NCBI GenBank assembly: GCA_013288815.1
Contig: JABDBD010000029.1
Span: forward strand, 1-33,638
DNA from: Gammaproteobacteria bacterium
Lineage (GTDB): Bacteria; Pseudomonadota; Gammaproteobacteria; DSM-16500
Direction: 5' to 3'
DNA length: 33,638 nt
The notes beneath the pieces are model-generated. The model made no database searches. It was not told the origin of the DNA and saw only the letters and a program-made list of their open reading frames with translations. Position 1 is the first letter of the stretch. Each line of letters begins with the position of its first letter. The position numbers and the translations under genes are program-made. Shown piece by piece: positions 1 through 7,468 of the stretch.

Positions 1-805
1 CGTAGAGTGAGCGCATCCTCACAAAAACAACATTATTTTGTTTCGTTTCCAGATAGACATCTGACAATATAATTTCGTTCTTACTTTTGTCCTTTATGTG
101 TAACATTTCTTTAATGTCATGAACTTCGCTGGAATGACTATATGCTGGGGAAAAAATGAGTGACCAAACGGAGTTATCGTTTATTTTTTTTAGCCTAATA
201 GTCACTCCATGATGATCAATTAAATAGGTGAGCTTATCGACAAAGCGATAATACTTTTTATAATCAGGCAATGAGCGCATCTTTTCACTTGAAGCAGATG
301 AAGCATTATCCATATCATCAATATTCTGAAAAACTAAACGCATCACCACTTGCGGATCAGAAATTCCACCATAAGCTAACAGATGGACTTTATATAGTTT
401 CAGCGGTGACATCATGTCTTCTGCAAAGACTGAACCCTCAACTGGCGCATAAGAGATAGTGGGTGTATCTAAATATTGAAGTCCCGGATCAATATTTAAT
501 GTTTTTACCATGCTGGACCCAGCAGAAGCAGGTGCACCAGAACCCGCCGTGGTAAAGGCTAAGCCTGTTCCAGCGGTGGATAAGCTAGGGTTGAACGTAT
601 AAGAAGAGGTGACATTCGTCAGTTTTAAATTTGTAACTGGCTCTACATATCGTAAGCGCACGATATTCATTAATAGCTGTTCGTTATTCGTGTCTTGGAT
701 GACATCGTTATAGCGATTTCTATCAAGTTTAATTTGATGAGGGCCAATTGAGGAGCAGCCTGTTAACAAGAGGCAAATGGAGATCAAGATCGTCCGATTA
801 ATCAT
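1..805 (-). CDS. Lipoprotein, 5' part only (runs off left edge)
   Basis: An open frame reads from an ATG at 805 leftward to base 1 without a stop, so at least 268 residues are present and the C-terminus lies outside the window. The N-terminus is a short hydrophobic stretch ending in LLLTGCSS, a good lipobox with Cys17 as the expected lipidated residue, so the product is probably anchored in the outer or inner membrane facing the periplasm. Just after it comes DRNRYNDVIQDTNNEQLLMN followed by IVRLRY. This resembles a signature I know from a widespread family of uncharacterised proteobacterial lipoproteins (RxxYNxAIxxSxxxQ(M/L)LLNIVxLRY). A GGGA-type ribosome site lies about 10 bases upstream. 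The function is unknown. The plus-strand open frame at 271-459 is a shadow of this gene. Confidence 0.8.
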   Translation of the reverse strand, partial: MINRTILISICLLLTGCSSIGPHQIKLDRNRYNDVIQDTNNEQLLMNIVRLRYVEPVTNLKLTNVTSSYTFNPSLSTAGTGLAFTTAGSGAPASAGSSMVKTLNIDPGLQYLDTPTISYAPVEGSVFAEDMMSPLKLYKVHLLAYGGISDPQVVMRLVFQNIDDMDNASSASSEKMRSLPDYKKYYRFVDKLTYLIDHHGVTIRLKKINDNSVWSLIFSPAYSHSSEVHDIKEMLHIKDKSKNEIILSDVYLETKQNNVVFVRMRSLY

Positions 806-926
806 GTTATTGCATCCCTGCACACACTGATTTAGTCCATTACTTCGGAAGGTCTTACTTAATACTAAAACGAATTTATCAACTGTAGCGCTGTGGTTAA
901 TAAATTACAATAAAAAACAAATGCGG

Positions 927-955
927 CTGACTTGTTATGGCTCAATATGTAAGAT
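927..955 (+). promoter_or_regulatory. Candidate sigma70 promoter for the secreted protein gene
   Basis: CTGACT (927-932) and TAAGAT (950-955) are separated by 17 bases, each matching 4 of 6 consensus positions. A start near 962 would give a leader of about 40 bases. This is consensus matching by eye only. Confidence 0.3.
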
Positions 956-1000
956 TCGAGCTTGTTTTGTACCACGCATCACACTTTAGGATACAACGTT

Positions 1001-1405
1001 ATGAAAAAATTAGCTTTTGCATTAACAGCCTTATGCCTTTCAAGTGTAGCACTAGCAGACAAAATCATTAACAACAGTGATGAAAACGACATGGCTGTTA
1101 CTTACATGATTTGCGAAGGTTCTTCTAGCCCATGGGGATCTGACACAACCTGTCATTCTACGCAAGAAGTCACGATTAATAGCGCAAAAAAAGGTATCAA
1201 CTGTCTTGATATCGCACTTCCGCAAGCAAACAAAACCGGTAATTATGTCTGGCTATTTGTCACAAAAGCGTTAGCTCAACAGTCTGGCAATACAGTTGCT
1301 GAAAGCAGCTTTACTGATTTCCGCTGTGGTGCTTCTGATGTGCTTATTTTAAATGACATGCATAGTCCTTATGTCATCTGCCAAGATGCACATGAAAAAA
1401 AATAA
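1001..1405 (+). CDS. Small secreted cysteine-containing protein, unknown function
   Basis: The product is 134 residues. The chosen ATG at 1001 starts MKKLAFALTALCLSSVALA, a textbook Sec signal peptide with an AxA-type cleavage site before residue 20. An upstream in-frame start at 962 would put 13 polar residues ahead of the signal and is less likely. An AGG at 987-989 is the probable ribosome site. The mature protein of about 115 residues has five cysteines spread along it (contexts MICEG, TTCHS, INCLD, FRCGA, VICQD), which suggests disulfide bonding in the periplasm or outside the cell. I do not recognise a family. The gene stands alone, with a palindromic repeat downstream. Confidence 0.75.
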   Translation: MKKLAFALTALCLSSVALADKIINNSDENDMAVTYMICEGSSSPWGSDTTCHSTQEVTINSAKKGINCLDIALPQANKTGNYVWLFVTKALAQQSGNTVAESSFTDFRCGASDVLILNDMHSPYVICQDAHEKK

Positions 1406-1470
1406 TTATCAGTAAAGATGCATGGCAATTACATTGAAAACTACGTCAAATCGTAGACGTTGCGGATTTT

Positions 1471-1563
1471 GTCATTCCCGCGCAGGCGGGAATCCATTCT
1501 GCGGTGAACTCAAGCAGAGCCTGAGAATACGTAACGATGGATTCCCGTCTGCGCGGGAATGAC
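1471..1563. repeat. Palindromic intergenic repeat (27-bp arms, dRS3/REP-like)
   Basis: The left arm at 1471-1497 and the right arm at 1537-1563 are inverted copies of each other with one mismatch in 27 bases. Each arm itself contains a small ATTCCC...GGGAAT palindrome around a CGCGCAGG-like core. The 39-base middle is not repeated. Arms of this ATTCCCN8GGGAAT type are scattered through many proteobacterial genomes; in Neisseria the motif is called dRS3. The position between two plus-strand genes suggests it could also form a hairpin in read-through RNA. No open frame lies inside. Confidence 0.8.
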
Positions 1564-1655
1564 AGAGACTGTATAATTTTCAATGCGATTATCTTGAGTA
1601 AAAATACGTTAAAATATGTTAACCTTTCATTATCGATCTCTTACCGAGGTTCATA

Positions 1656-2873
1656 ATGACTACCAATAACAAACTGAATCTATCACAAAACAAAATCAAT
1701 TTAATTATTGTTGCCAGTCTTGGCATCTATCCCTTAGTTGGTATGGGTATTGATTTAATTGCGCCATCATTACCCGCGATCACACGCGATCTTCAAACTA
1801 CAAATATTTTTTCAAAAAATTTAATCACTCTATTTTTACTAGGTTACGCACTCGGAAATTTTTTTGTTGGATTTTTATCTGACACAATAGGACGTCGAAA
1901 AATTTCACTAACAGGAAGCGCTGTATTTGTCATTGTAAGCGTGCTCCCAGCCCAACTCCCTCACCCATTTCTCATCTTATTATCGCGATTTTTACAGGGA
2001 TTTAGCGTTGCCGCTATGGCAATCGCCGCTCGCGCAAGTCTTGCAGATATATTGCTGCCTGCACAACTCATTAGAGTCTCCACTATGATCGCAACCATGT
2101 GGGGAATCGGGCCGATTGTGGGTCCTATTATTGGTGGTTACTTGCAATTTTATTTTAACTGGCAAGCTTGTTTTTATTTTTATGCTCTTTTTGGTTTTAT
2201 TTCATTATTAAGTTTTTATTTTTTTGTACCTGAAACACACCTCAACCGACAACCCATGTCGTTTACTCAAATCAAAAATAATTTTATCACAATTGTCACA
2301 CACCGAGCTTTTCTCGGTCTCGTCATGTTGATGGGTTTGAGCTATTCCTTGCTTATCGTTTTCAATACCTTGGGTCCTTTTTTAATTCAAACTGAGCTAG
2401 GATATTCTTCGGTTTACTTTGGACATTTAGCATTTTGCATGGGTTTAATTTTTTTGCTTGGGACATTTATTTGCAGACGTCTATTACATTACTACCAACC
2501 TGAAAAAATTCTTTTATTCGCAACGACATTTTTTACCTTAGCTGCCATCACTAGTGTTCTGGTTGTTTATCTTGACCCGAACAATATTTGGGTGATTGTT
2601 GTTCCAGCATTGCTGATGTTTTTAGGCTGTGGCATCATTTACCCCACAGCAATGGGAAAAGCTTCAGCGTTGTTTCGACATCTAGCGGGTAGTGGATCAG
2701 CTGTAATGAATTTAATTAATATTTTAATTACGACACTCATCTCGCTTATCATGAGCCTAGTCAATGCGAGCAATGCTATTCCAATGACGTGGATTTATTT
2801 AGGATTGATGTTACTTGGAACAGTGTGCTATTGGTGTCTTATTCGCATACAGAGTGAAAACCCTGTTGAATGA
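1656..2873 (+). CDS. MFS multidrug exporter, Bcr/CflA type
   Basis: This 405-residue protein has about 12 hydrophobic membrane segments, the usual size for 12-helix MFS drug/proton antiporters. After the first helix comes GIDLIAPSLPAITRDLQ, the D-x-x-x-P-(A/S)-(L/M)-P pattern typical of the Bcr/CflA subgroup. The loop between helices 2 and 3 carries the MFS motif A as GFLSDTIGRRK. The R-containing LLSRFLQGFSVAA segment follows in helix 4, and GPIVGPIIGGYL in helix 5 matches the antiporter motif C that marks exporters. It likely pumps a small toxic compound out across the inner membrane; the substrate cannot be read from sequence. GAGG at 1646-1649 sets the start. The gene at 2935 follows after 61 bases and may be cotranscribed. 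Confidence 0.88.
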   Translation: MTTNNKLNLSQNKINLIIVASLGIYPLVGMGIDLIAPSLPAITRDLQTTNIFSKNLITLFLLGYALGNFFVGFLSDTIGRRKISLTGSAVFVIVSVLPAQLPHPFLILLSRFLQGFSVAAMAIAARASLADILLPAQLIRVSTMIATMWGIGPIVGPIIGGYLQFYFNWQACFYFYALFGFISLLSFYFFVPETHLNRQPMSFTQIKNNFITIVTHRAFLGLVMLMGLSYSLLIVFNTLGPFLIQTELGYSSVYFGHLAFCMGLIFLLGTFICRRLLHYYQPEKILLFATTFFTLAAITSVLVVYLDPNNIWVIVVPALLMFLGCGIIYPTAMGKASALFRHLAGSGSAVMNLINILITTLISLIMSLVNASNAIPMTWIYLGLMLLGTVCYWCLIRIQSENPVE

Positions 2874-2934
2874 TTATGATCTCTCAGCGCTCAACAAAGA
2901 ATAGACAAGCCTCTATTAACAAAGGAACTTAAAC

Positions 2935-3450
2935 ATGTTTAGACAATTCATAGGTGCATTTGCAGGCGGATTCGCCGCTGTCATGTATGCGAATAGCAAG
3001 ACAAACCATAGAACAATTGACAGACGTGATCATGATGAAGATCATCAAGAAACAAATGCTGAAGGCCTCGTAAACTTCACAGATACCGGTGTCACCGTTA
3101 ATGTTAAAGAAATAGCAAATAGAGCAAACTCAACACTAAAATCACTTGGGGTTGTCATTGGAGACCCTGCGAATCTCGATACAAAAAAGAACACAACACA
3201 AGCTGAGAATACTACGCCGGTGTTTGCTCCATCATTAAGAGTCAAAGACAATCGAGCTATCTTTAGAAATATTCCTGCGAATGCTGTCGTAGATGTTGTT
3301 GATGACAAGAAAACAAAAACAGTTCGTATCGAATCCGTCATCGGAAGCTGCAGCTTCTGGAGCTGCCCAAAGCATCATTATAAGACTTCACTACCTGCAA
3401 AAACAGAATTAGATTTTCCATCGAATACTAAAATTAATCATAAATCTTAA
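2935..3450 (+). CDS. Small membrane-anchored protein of unknown function
   Basis: The product is 171 residues. Residues 3-20 (RQFIGAFAGGFAAVMYAN) form a short glycine- and alanine-rich hydrophobic stretch that could be a membrane anchor or uncleaved signal. A charged, His/Asp-rich stretch follows (RRDHDEDHQE). The last 65 residues (FRNIPANAVVDVVDDKKTKTVRIES, then GSCSFWSCPKHH) contain a beta-rich segment somewhat like a bacterial SH3 domain and a close cysteine pair. That similarity is weak and I would not name the family. An AAAGGA ribosome site at 2921-2926 supports the start. It follows the Bcr/CflA transporter on the same strand and converges with the long minus-strand operon ending at 3486. 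Confidence 0.7.
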   Translation: MFRQFIGAFAGGFAAVMYANSKTNHRTIDRRDHDEDHQETNAEGLVNFTDTGVTVNVKEIANRANSTLKSLGVVIGDPANLDTKKNTTQAENTTPVFAPSLRVKDNRAIFRNIPANAVVDVVDDKKTKTVRIESVIGSCSFWSCPKHHYKTSLPAKTELDFPSNTKINHKS

Positions 3451-3485
3451 TGGATAACAGCTGTGAACCTAGGATAATCTATTGA

Positions 3486-5048
3486 TTACTGTAACCGCTC
3501 TACTAAATTCGAAGCATCATCGACTATTTGATTTTGCTCTGAAATATTATTTTCATGTCGGGACAAGAGATCTTGATGATGCGAAACAATCGCATGATAA
3601 TCATCAACTAGATGCGGATTTTCTGCCAATACTTTTACTTGTGAATTCATAAACTTTAATAATGCAGCTTTATGTTCCTGACGAAGAGTCTCATAGGTAT
3701 CAAGCATGTCTTTATGATTTTCTAAGTGATTTTTTAGAGTATCAAGCATAGTGTTAGAGATATTTTTCGCTGAAGAAATCTTTTCTACTAATGCTTTGTT
3801 GACCTGACCATGATAGCGTATATTTTTTTCATGATCTGATAATTTCTGTTTTGATAATAGCAGGTTATTTAGCAACAGTTGTATATTTCTATCTTTGCTT
3901 TTTAAGCTATGCTGGCCATGTAAATCGGTTGCTAAATTTTCTTCGTCTGCAGGTGTCTCTTGAGGCTCGTGTATTTCTTCTGTTTTATCTAAACTCTCTG
4001 AATGTTCAGATAGCTCGTTCTCTTCTAGCTCTTCAGAGTCTTCACTATTTTCAGATTGATCATACTCTTCAGACTCACCAAATTCTTCTGGCTCTTCTGG
4101 CTCTTCTGGCTCTTCTGGCTCTTCTGATTCGTTACTACTTACATCCTTATCCGCTTCCTTCTGCTCACCAGTCTCTAAGAATTCTTCTTGGTTTGCATCG
4201 TCTTCATGTTCTAGATTTTCTTCTGTTTCTACGGCATCTTCTCTCTCTTCATGCTCATCATCTTTTTCCACTTCAATCGACTCACCCTCCTTATCAAGAT
4301 CTTTTGCTTCTTCCATTTCTATGGATGCTTCGTATTCATTCTTTTCATCCTGTTCCGCAGCTTCAACATCAAACTCGCTTTCTCGTTTTTCTTCTAACTC
4401 TGGAGCCTCATCAAACTCTCCCAATTCTGTCGCTTCAGAGCTATCTAGGATATGATCTAACTGACTTTCTTCAAGCAATGACTCACCCACTTCCCACTCA
4501 GCCTCATCAGAGTCGCTGCGTATCATTTTATTAATAGGACGAATCGACTTCGCATGATAAACAACAACAATGTAACAACTAATCGGATGCTCACGCTCAG
4601 TCTCAGCTATTTTTTCTTTGTGATATAAATAGTTAATACCTGGCATATTTTTCAATTTTGTTAAGAGACCAGTTTCATTTGAATAATCAGTAGATAAACC
4701 TTCATTTTCGTGGTCTAGCGTTGCTAACATCAACAATCCATTTGAACTCAACAGATTTTTTGTTAAAGAAAAAAGTAACTCGATATCTTCATCGTTAGTA
4801 TTTGATACATTAGCAATGATTAAATCGATTGATTGATTTGGCAATGAAAAACGCTTAGCCACATCACCTGACAAATCAGTATTTATTCTGTGGATCTGCG
4901 GATAGAACAATCTTAATTCTGTCTGCGAATTTTCTGATAAATTCAGTGTGAGAATAGTTGCAGGTTGAAATAGCAGATTTTCAGCATTCAAGATTAATTT
5001 CGAATTAATGAGATTCGTCAGATAGGTATTCAGCGGTAGTTGCGACAT
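3486..5048 (-). CDS. Acidic coiled-coil protein with degenerate methyltransferase-like N-terminal domain
   Basis: This 520-residue protein is the last gene of the six-gene operon. The start at 5048 follows GGAGAA with a good spacing; an in-frame ATG at 5084 lies inside the preceding gene and lacks a site. Residues 1 to about 165 resemble a class I methyltransferase: SIDLIIANVSN and LLSSNGLLMLATL line up with the post-motif regions of BioC/NDUFAF5-like proteins. The glycine-rich SAM loop is replaced by LTLNLSENS, so SAM binding is doubtful. Residues about 180-370 are extremely rich in Glu, Asp and Ser, including a run of EEP repeats. Residues about 380-520 are strongly helical and probably coiled-coil. 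I know no protein with this layout. A scaffold or partner-binding role for the operon's enzymes is only a guess. Confidence 0.75.
   Translation of the reverse strand: MSQLPLNTYLTNLINSKLILNAENLLFQPATILTLNLSENSQTELRLFYPQIHRINTDLSGDVAKRFSLPNQSIDLIIANVSNTNDEDIELLFSLTKNLLSSNGLLMLATLDHENEGLSTDYSNETGLLTKLKNMPGINYLYHKEKIAETEREHPISCYIVVVYHAKSIRPINKMIRSDSDEAEWEVGESLLEESQLDHILDSSEATELGEFDEAPELEEKRESEFDVEAAEQDEKNEYEASIEMEEAKDLDKEGESIEVEKDDEHEEREDAVETEENLEHEDDANQEEFLETGEQKEADKDVSSNESEEPEEPEEPEEPEEFGESEEYDQSENSEDSEELEENELSEHSESLDKTEEIHEPQETPADEENLATDLHGQHSLKSKDRNIQLLLNNLLLSKQKLSDHEKNIRYHGQVNKALVEKISSAKNISNTMLDTLKNHLENHKDMLDTYETLRQEHKAALLKFMNSQVKVLAENPHLVDDYHAIVSHHQDLLSRHENNISEQNQIVDDASNLVERLQ
4086..4121. 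repeat. 9-bp tandem repeat, four exact units, inside the acidic tract
   Basis: Four exact copies of TTCTGGCTC (4086-4094, 4095-4103, 4104-4112, 4113-4121) are followed by a degenerate fifth unit (4122-4130). On the minus strand they encode the EEP run at about residues 309-322 of the acidic coiled-coil protein. Because the unit is three codons, copy-number change would alter protein length without shifting the frame. Confidence 0.9.
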
Positions 5049-5067
5049 GACTTCTCCATATCTTATA

Positions 5068-5889
5068 TTACCCTTTATACCCATTACACCTCATGAACTG
5101 CCTTTGAAACAACAACTCAAAGCCAACTCTTTTTGAAGTGAAGTTGGTCACAGAATCATGAGTACAAGTCAACGCAGCAAATCTAGCACCACACTCATAA
5201 GCATATTTTAAAAAAAATAACGTTGTGTAAGTATGCAATCCAAGTTTTTGAAATTGAGGCAATGTACCTGCCTCAGCTAAAAAAACCCTATTATCATAAA
5301 AACCAAGCGTCCCAACCGATGCAGGAACATTATTTACGTAAGCAATCAGTATCCTATTTGTTGCACCAGTATATACTCGCGTTTGCATGTGTGCTCGTAA
5401 CTTAGCAACAATAGGATCTGGTAATTGACTAGCGGTTTGATTAATCGCTAGAAATTGATTTAAGTCGTTATCATTTTTTGGATCAATGATTTCAGCTTTA
5501 ACGTGAGATTCAGGTATTTTCAAATAATTTTGAAACTTAACATCCACAATACTTTTTTCAATCTGCGCTCCCCACCAATTCTCAAGCTCTGAAGGCAGTT
5601 CAGAATAGCCATGCTCTTCTAGATACGGTTTTAACCATTCAACAGAAGCTGGATCAAGATAAAATGCGGGAACAACATTTCTTTTTTTATAAAAATGCTC
5701 AATTTCATGTAGTGAATCAGTACTTATATCACTAACAGCTTGAGCAGTATTATAAAATGGTAAATCTGCATTCTCTAAAAAAGTGAGATGGCAATTTGAT
5801 TTCATCACTAACTCATCATAATACATGAGATACCAGATGATATTATTACCCTTGATGAGATTTCTGATAAAATCAGGGTTATTTATCAT
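5068..5889 (-). CDS. GNAT-family acyltransferase
   Basis: The product is 273 residues. The C-terminal half has the GNAT acyl-CoA-binding pattern: a beta-bulge strand RVFLAEAGTLPQFQKLGLHT (residues about 205-225), where QFQKLGLHT replaces the usual (Q/R)xxGxG/A loop, then an amphipathic helix and ALTCTHDSVTNFTSKRVGF, the typical final part with the N-x-x-S-x-x-x-x-x-GF signature. The N-terminal half (residues 1-120) is divergent and may be a second, degenerate GNAT-like lobe. It probably transfers an acetyl or longer acyl group to an amine made by this pathway. The start at 5889 has a strong GAGGAG site at 5898-5903. The gene overlaps the adenylating enzyme upstream by 11 bases, so translation is probably coupled. 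Bacterial ceramide synthases also have GNAT folds, so a lipid role is possible. Confidence 0.82.
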   Translation of the reverse strand: MINNPDFIRNLIKGNNIIWYLMYYDELVMKSNCHLTFLENADLPFYNTAQAVSDISTDSLHEIEHFYKKRNVVPAFYLDPASVEWLKPYLEEHGYSELPSELENWWGAQIEKSIVDVKFQNYLKIPESHVKAEIIDPKNDNDLNQFLAINQTASQLPDPIVAKLRAHMQTRVYTGATNRILIAYVNNVPASVGTLGFYDNRVFLAEAGTLPQFQKLGLHTYTTLFFLKYAYECGARFAALTCTHDSVTNFTSKRVGFELLFQRQFMRCNGYKG

Positions 5890-7447
5890 TGATACGGCTC
5901 CTCAGCAACACTCTATCTACCTTCCCTGTTGATGTTTTAGGTAGATCTGTTACTAAGTGAAATTGGTAAGGAACCATATAACTTGGTAATTTATTAGCTG
6001 TTAATTCCAATAATAATTCAGCGGATAATTCGTGACGCTTGACAATCACAAATGCATGCAAGAGTGTTGAATATTTTTCATGAGGCTGTGCCACGACCGT
6101 AACTTGAGCAACACCTTCGATTGAACTAATTGCATTTTCAACTTCATCTATTTCAACACGATAGCCACGTGTTTTTACCATATTGTCTCTACGTCCATGA
6201 TAAGCGATCAAGCCATCTGGTGAAACTTTTCCTAGATCTCCTGTCAAACAACACATAGTCGGTTGTTGGTGAAATGGACTTTGGAGAAGACGTTGTTTTG
6301 TTAATTCTGGCTGGTTGAAATAGCCGGCAAATACCGTCCCGCCTCTTACCATTATTTCACCGATTTCATTTACGGGTAGCGGTTTTAACTCGTCACCGAC
6401 AATGATAATTTCAGTATCTTCGGCAGGGTAACCCAATGGAATAGGCTTATCTGGATCAGGCGGTGTCATCATATCATAATACGTGACGATATTTGTTTCC
6501 GTTGGGCCATAGATATTTGACACTTGAATATGTGGCAATGCTTTCATGAATTGATGAAGATAATTCGGCGGAAAGGGTTCTCCCGCATATAAAATCAATC
6601 GCAGTGATGGCGCTCTACCTGTTAATTCTGTTTTAGTGAGCAATCGTATATACGCAGAAGGTACCGTGTAAATGATTGTAATTTTTTCTTTTTCAATTAA
6701 ATCAACAATGCTTTTTGGTTCCTCATCAAAATCCAGAGGTCGAATAACTAACGTTGCCCCCGCATAAAAACTCGTAAAAATATCAAACACAGACAAATCA
6801 AATTGTAATGGTGCGCGACTCAGAACTCTATCTTTCTCAGTCACTAAAAATTTTTTCTTCATCCAGCCAATAAATGTATATGCATTGCGGTGGGTAATCA
6901 TAATTCCTTTTGGATCACCCGTTGACCCAGATGTATAGAGAATATAAGCCAAATCATCTGCGAGTATATTTCTTTTAGTTTCAACTGGGACAATTTTTGG
7001 AATCACTTTTTGAAATGAATGTATGCCTACTGGTAACTGAACATCAGAACGTGTTTCAATCACAAGAATATCACTGATTTCACATTCTGATTTCAGAGCA
7101 AGAGCTTTATCAATAAAATTATCTTCAGCAATAACATGTTTGATATTGGCTTTTTTAATAATATTTGCCAACCAAGCAACTGGGGCATGAATATTTAATG
7201 GAACGTATACGGCACCTTGTCGCAAACAACCAATCATCGCACAAATAGTTTCTGGCAGAACATTCGAAAGAATAGCGACTAACTCACCCTGTTGAATATT
7301 TGTTTGCTCTAAATAGGTGGCAAACTGTCTTGTTAATTTATCGACCTCAGCATAGGTTATCGAACGCTGTCCTTGCTGAATGGCAATCAAATCTTTTTTT
7401 TCAGATAAATTGTCATCTACATATTGCTGAATTAAATATTTCATCAT
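5879..7447 (-). CDS. Stand-alone amino-acid-type adenylating enzyme (ANL superfamily)
   Basis: This enzyme of about 522 residues is expected to activate a carboxylate as acyl-AMP. It has all core motifs of NRPS adenylation domains (numbered from the GTG at 7453): LAYILYTSGSTGDPKG (168-183, A3), QFDLSVFDIF (217-226, A4), IYGPTETN (314-321, A5), TGD (404-406, A7), YHGRRDNMVKTRGYRVE (418-434, A8) and PKTSTGKVDR (505-514, A10, catalytic lysine 511). The Asp in the A4 motif is the residue that holds the alpha-amino group of amino-acid substrates, so an amino acid is likelier than a fatty acid. The protein ends straight after A10: no carrier domain is fused, and none is seen nearby. DltA and prolyl- or other aminoacyl-carrier ligases share this layout. 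The start is uncertain among GTG 7453, ATG 7447 and ATG 7444. Confidence 0.88.
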   Translation of the reverse strand: MMKYLIQQYVDDNLSEKKDLIAIQQGQRSITYAEVDKLTRQFATYLEQTNIQQGELVAILSNVLPETICAMIGCLRQGAVYVPLNIHAPVAWLANIIKKANIKHVIAEDNFIDKALALKSECEISDILVIETRSDVQLPVGIHSFQKVIPKIVPVETKRNILADDLAYILYTSGSTGDPKGIMITHRNAYTFIGWMKKKFLVTEKDRVLSRAPLQFDLSVFDIFTSFYAGATLVIRPLDFDEEPKSIVDLIEKEKITIIYTVPSAYIRLLTKTELTGRAPSLRLILYAGEPFPPNYLHQFMKALPHIQVSNIYGPTETNIVTYYDMMTPPDPDKPIPLGYPAEDTEIIIVGDELKPLPVNEIGEIMVRGGTVFAGYFNQPELTKQRLLQSPFHQQPTMCCLTGDLGKVSPDGLIAYHGRRDNMVKTRGYRVEIDEVENAISSIEGVAQVTVVAQPHEKYSTLLHAFVIVKRHELSAELLLELTANKLPSYMVPYQFHLVTDLPKTSTGKVDRVLLRSRINDK

Positions 7448-7468
7448 TCTCACTTCGTCTTATAAAAT

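Noticed and set aside
271-459. A plus-strand open frame near the left edge
   Set aside because: It lies inside the minus-strand lipoprotein gene, which has a clear lipobox and a longer frame.
3045-3341. A 98-codon minus-strand open frame opposite the small anchored protein
   Set aside because: The plus-strand gene has a ribosome site and sensible composition; this frame has neither and is a shadow.
4086-4130. Phase variation through the 9-bp tandem repeat
   Set aside because: The unit is a multiple of three, so copy changes would not switch the gene off; only length variation is plausible.
3851-4534. A 227-codon plus-strand open frame, very rich in leucine and histidine
   Set aside because: It is the mirror of the Glu/Asp/Ser-rich tract of the minus-strand gene. 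Its composition is explained by that tract, and it has no ribosome site or family-like features.
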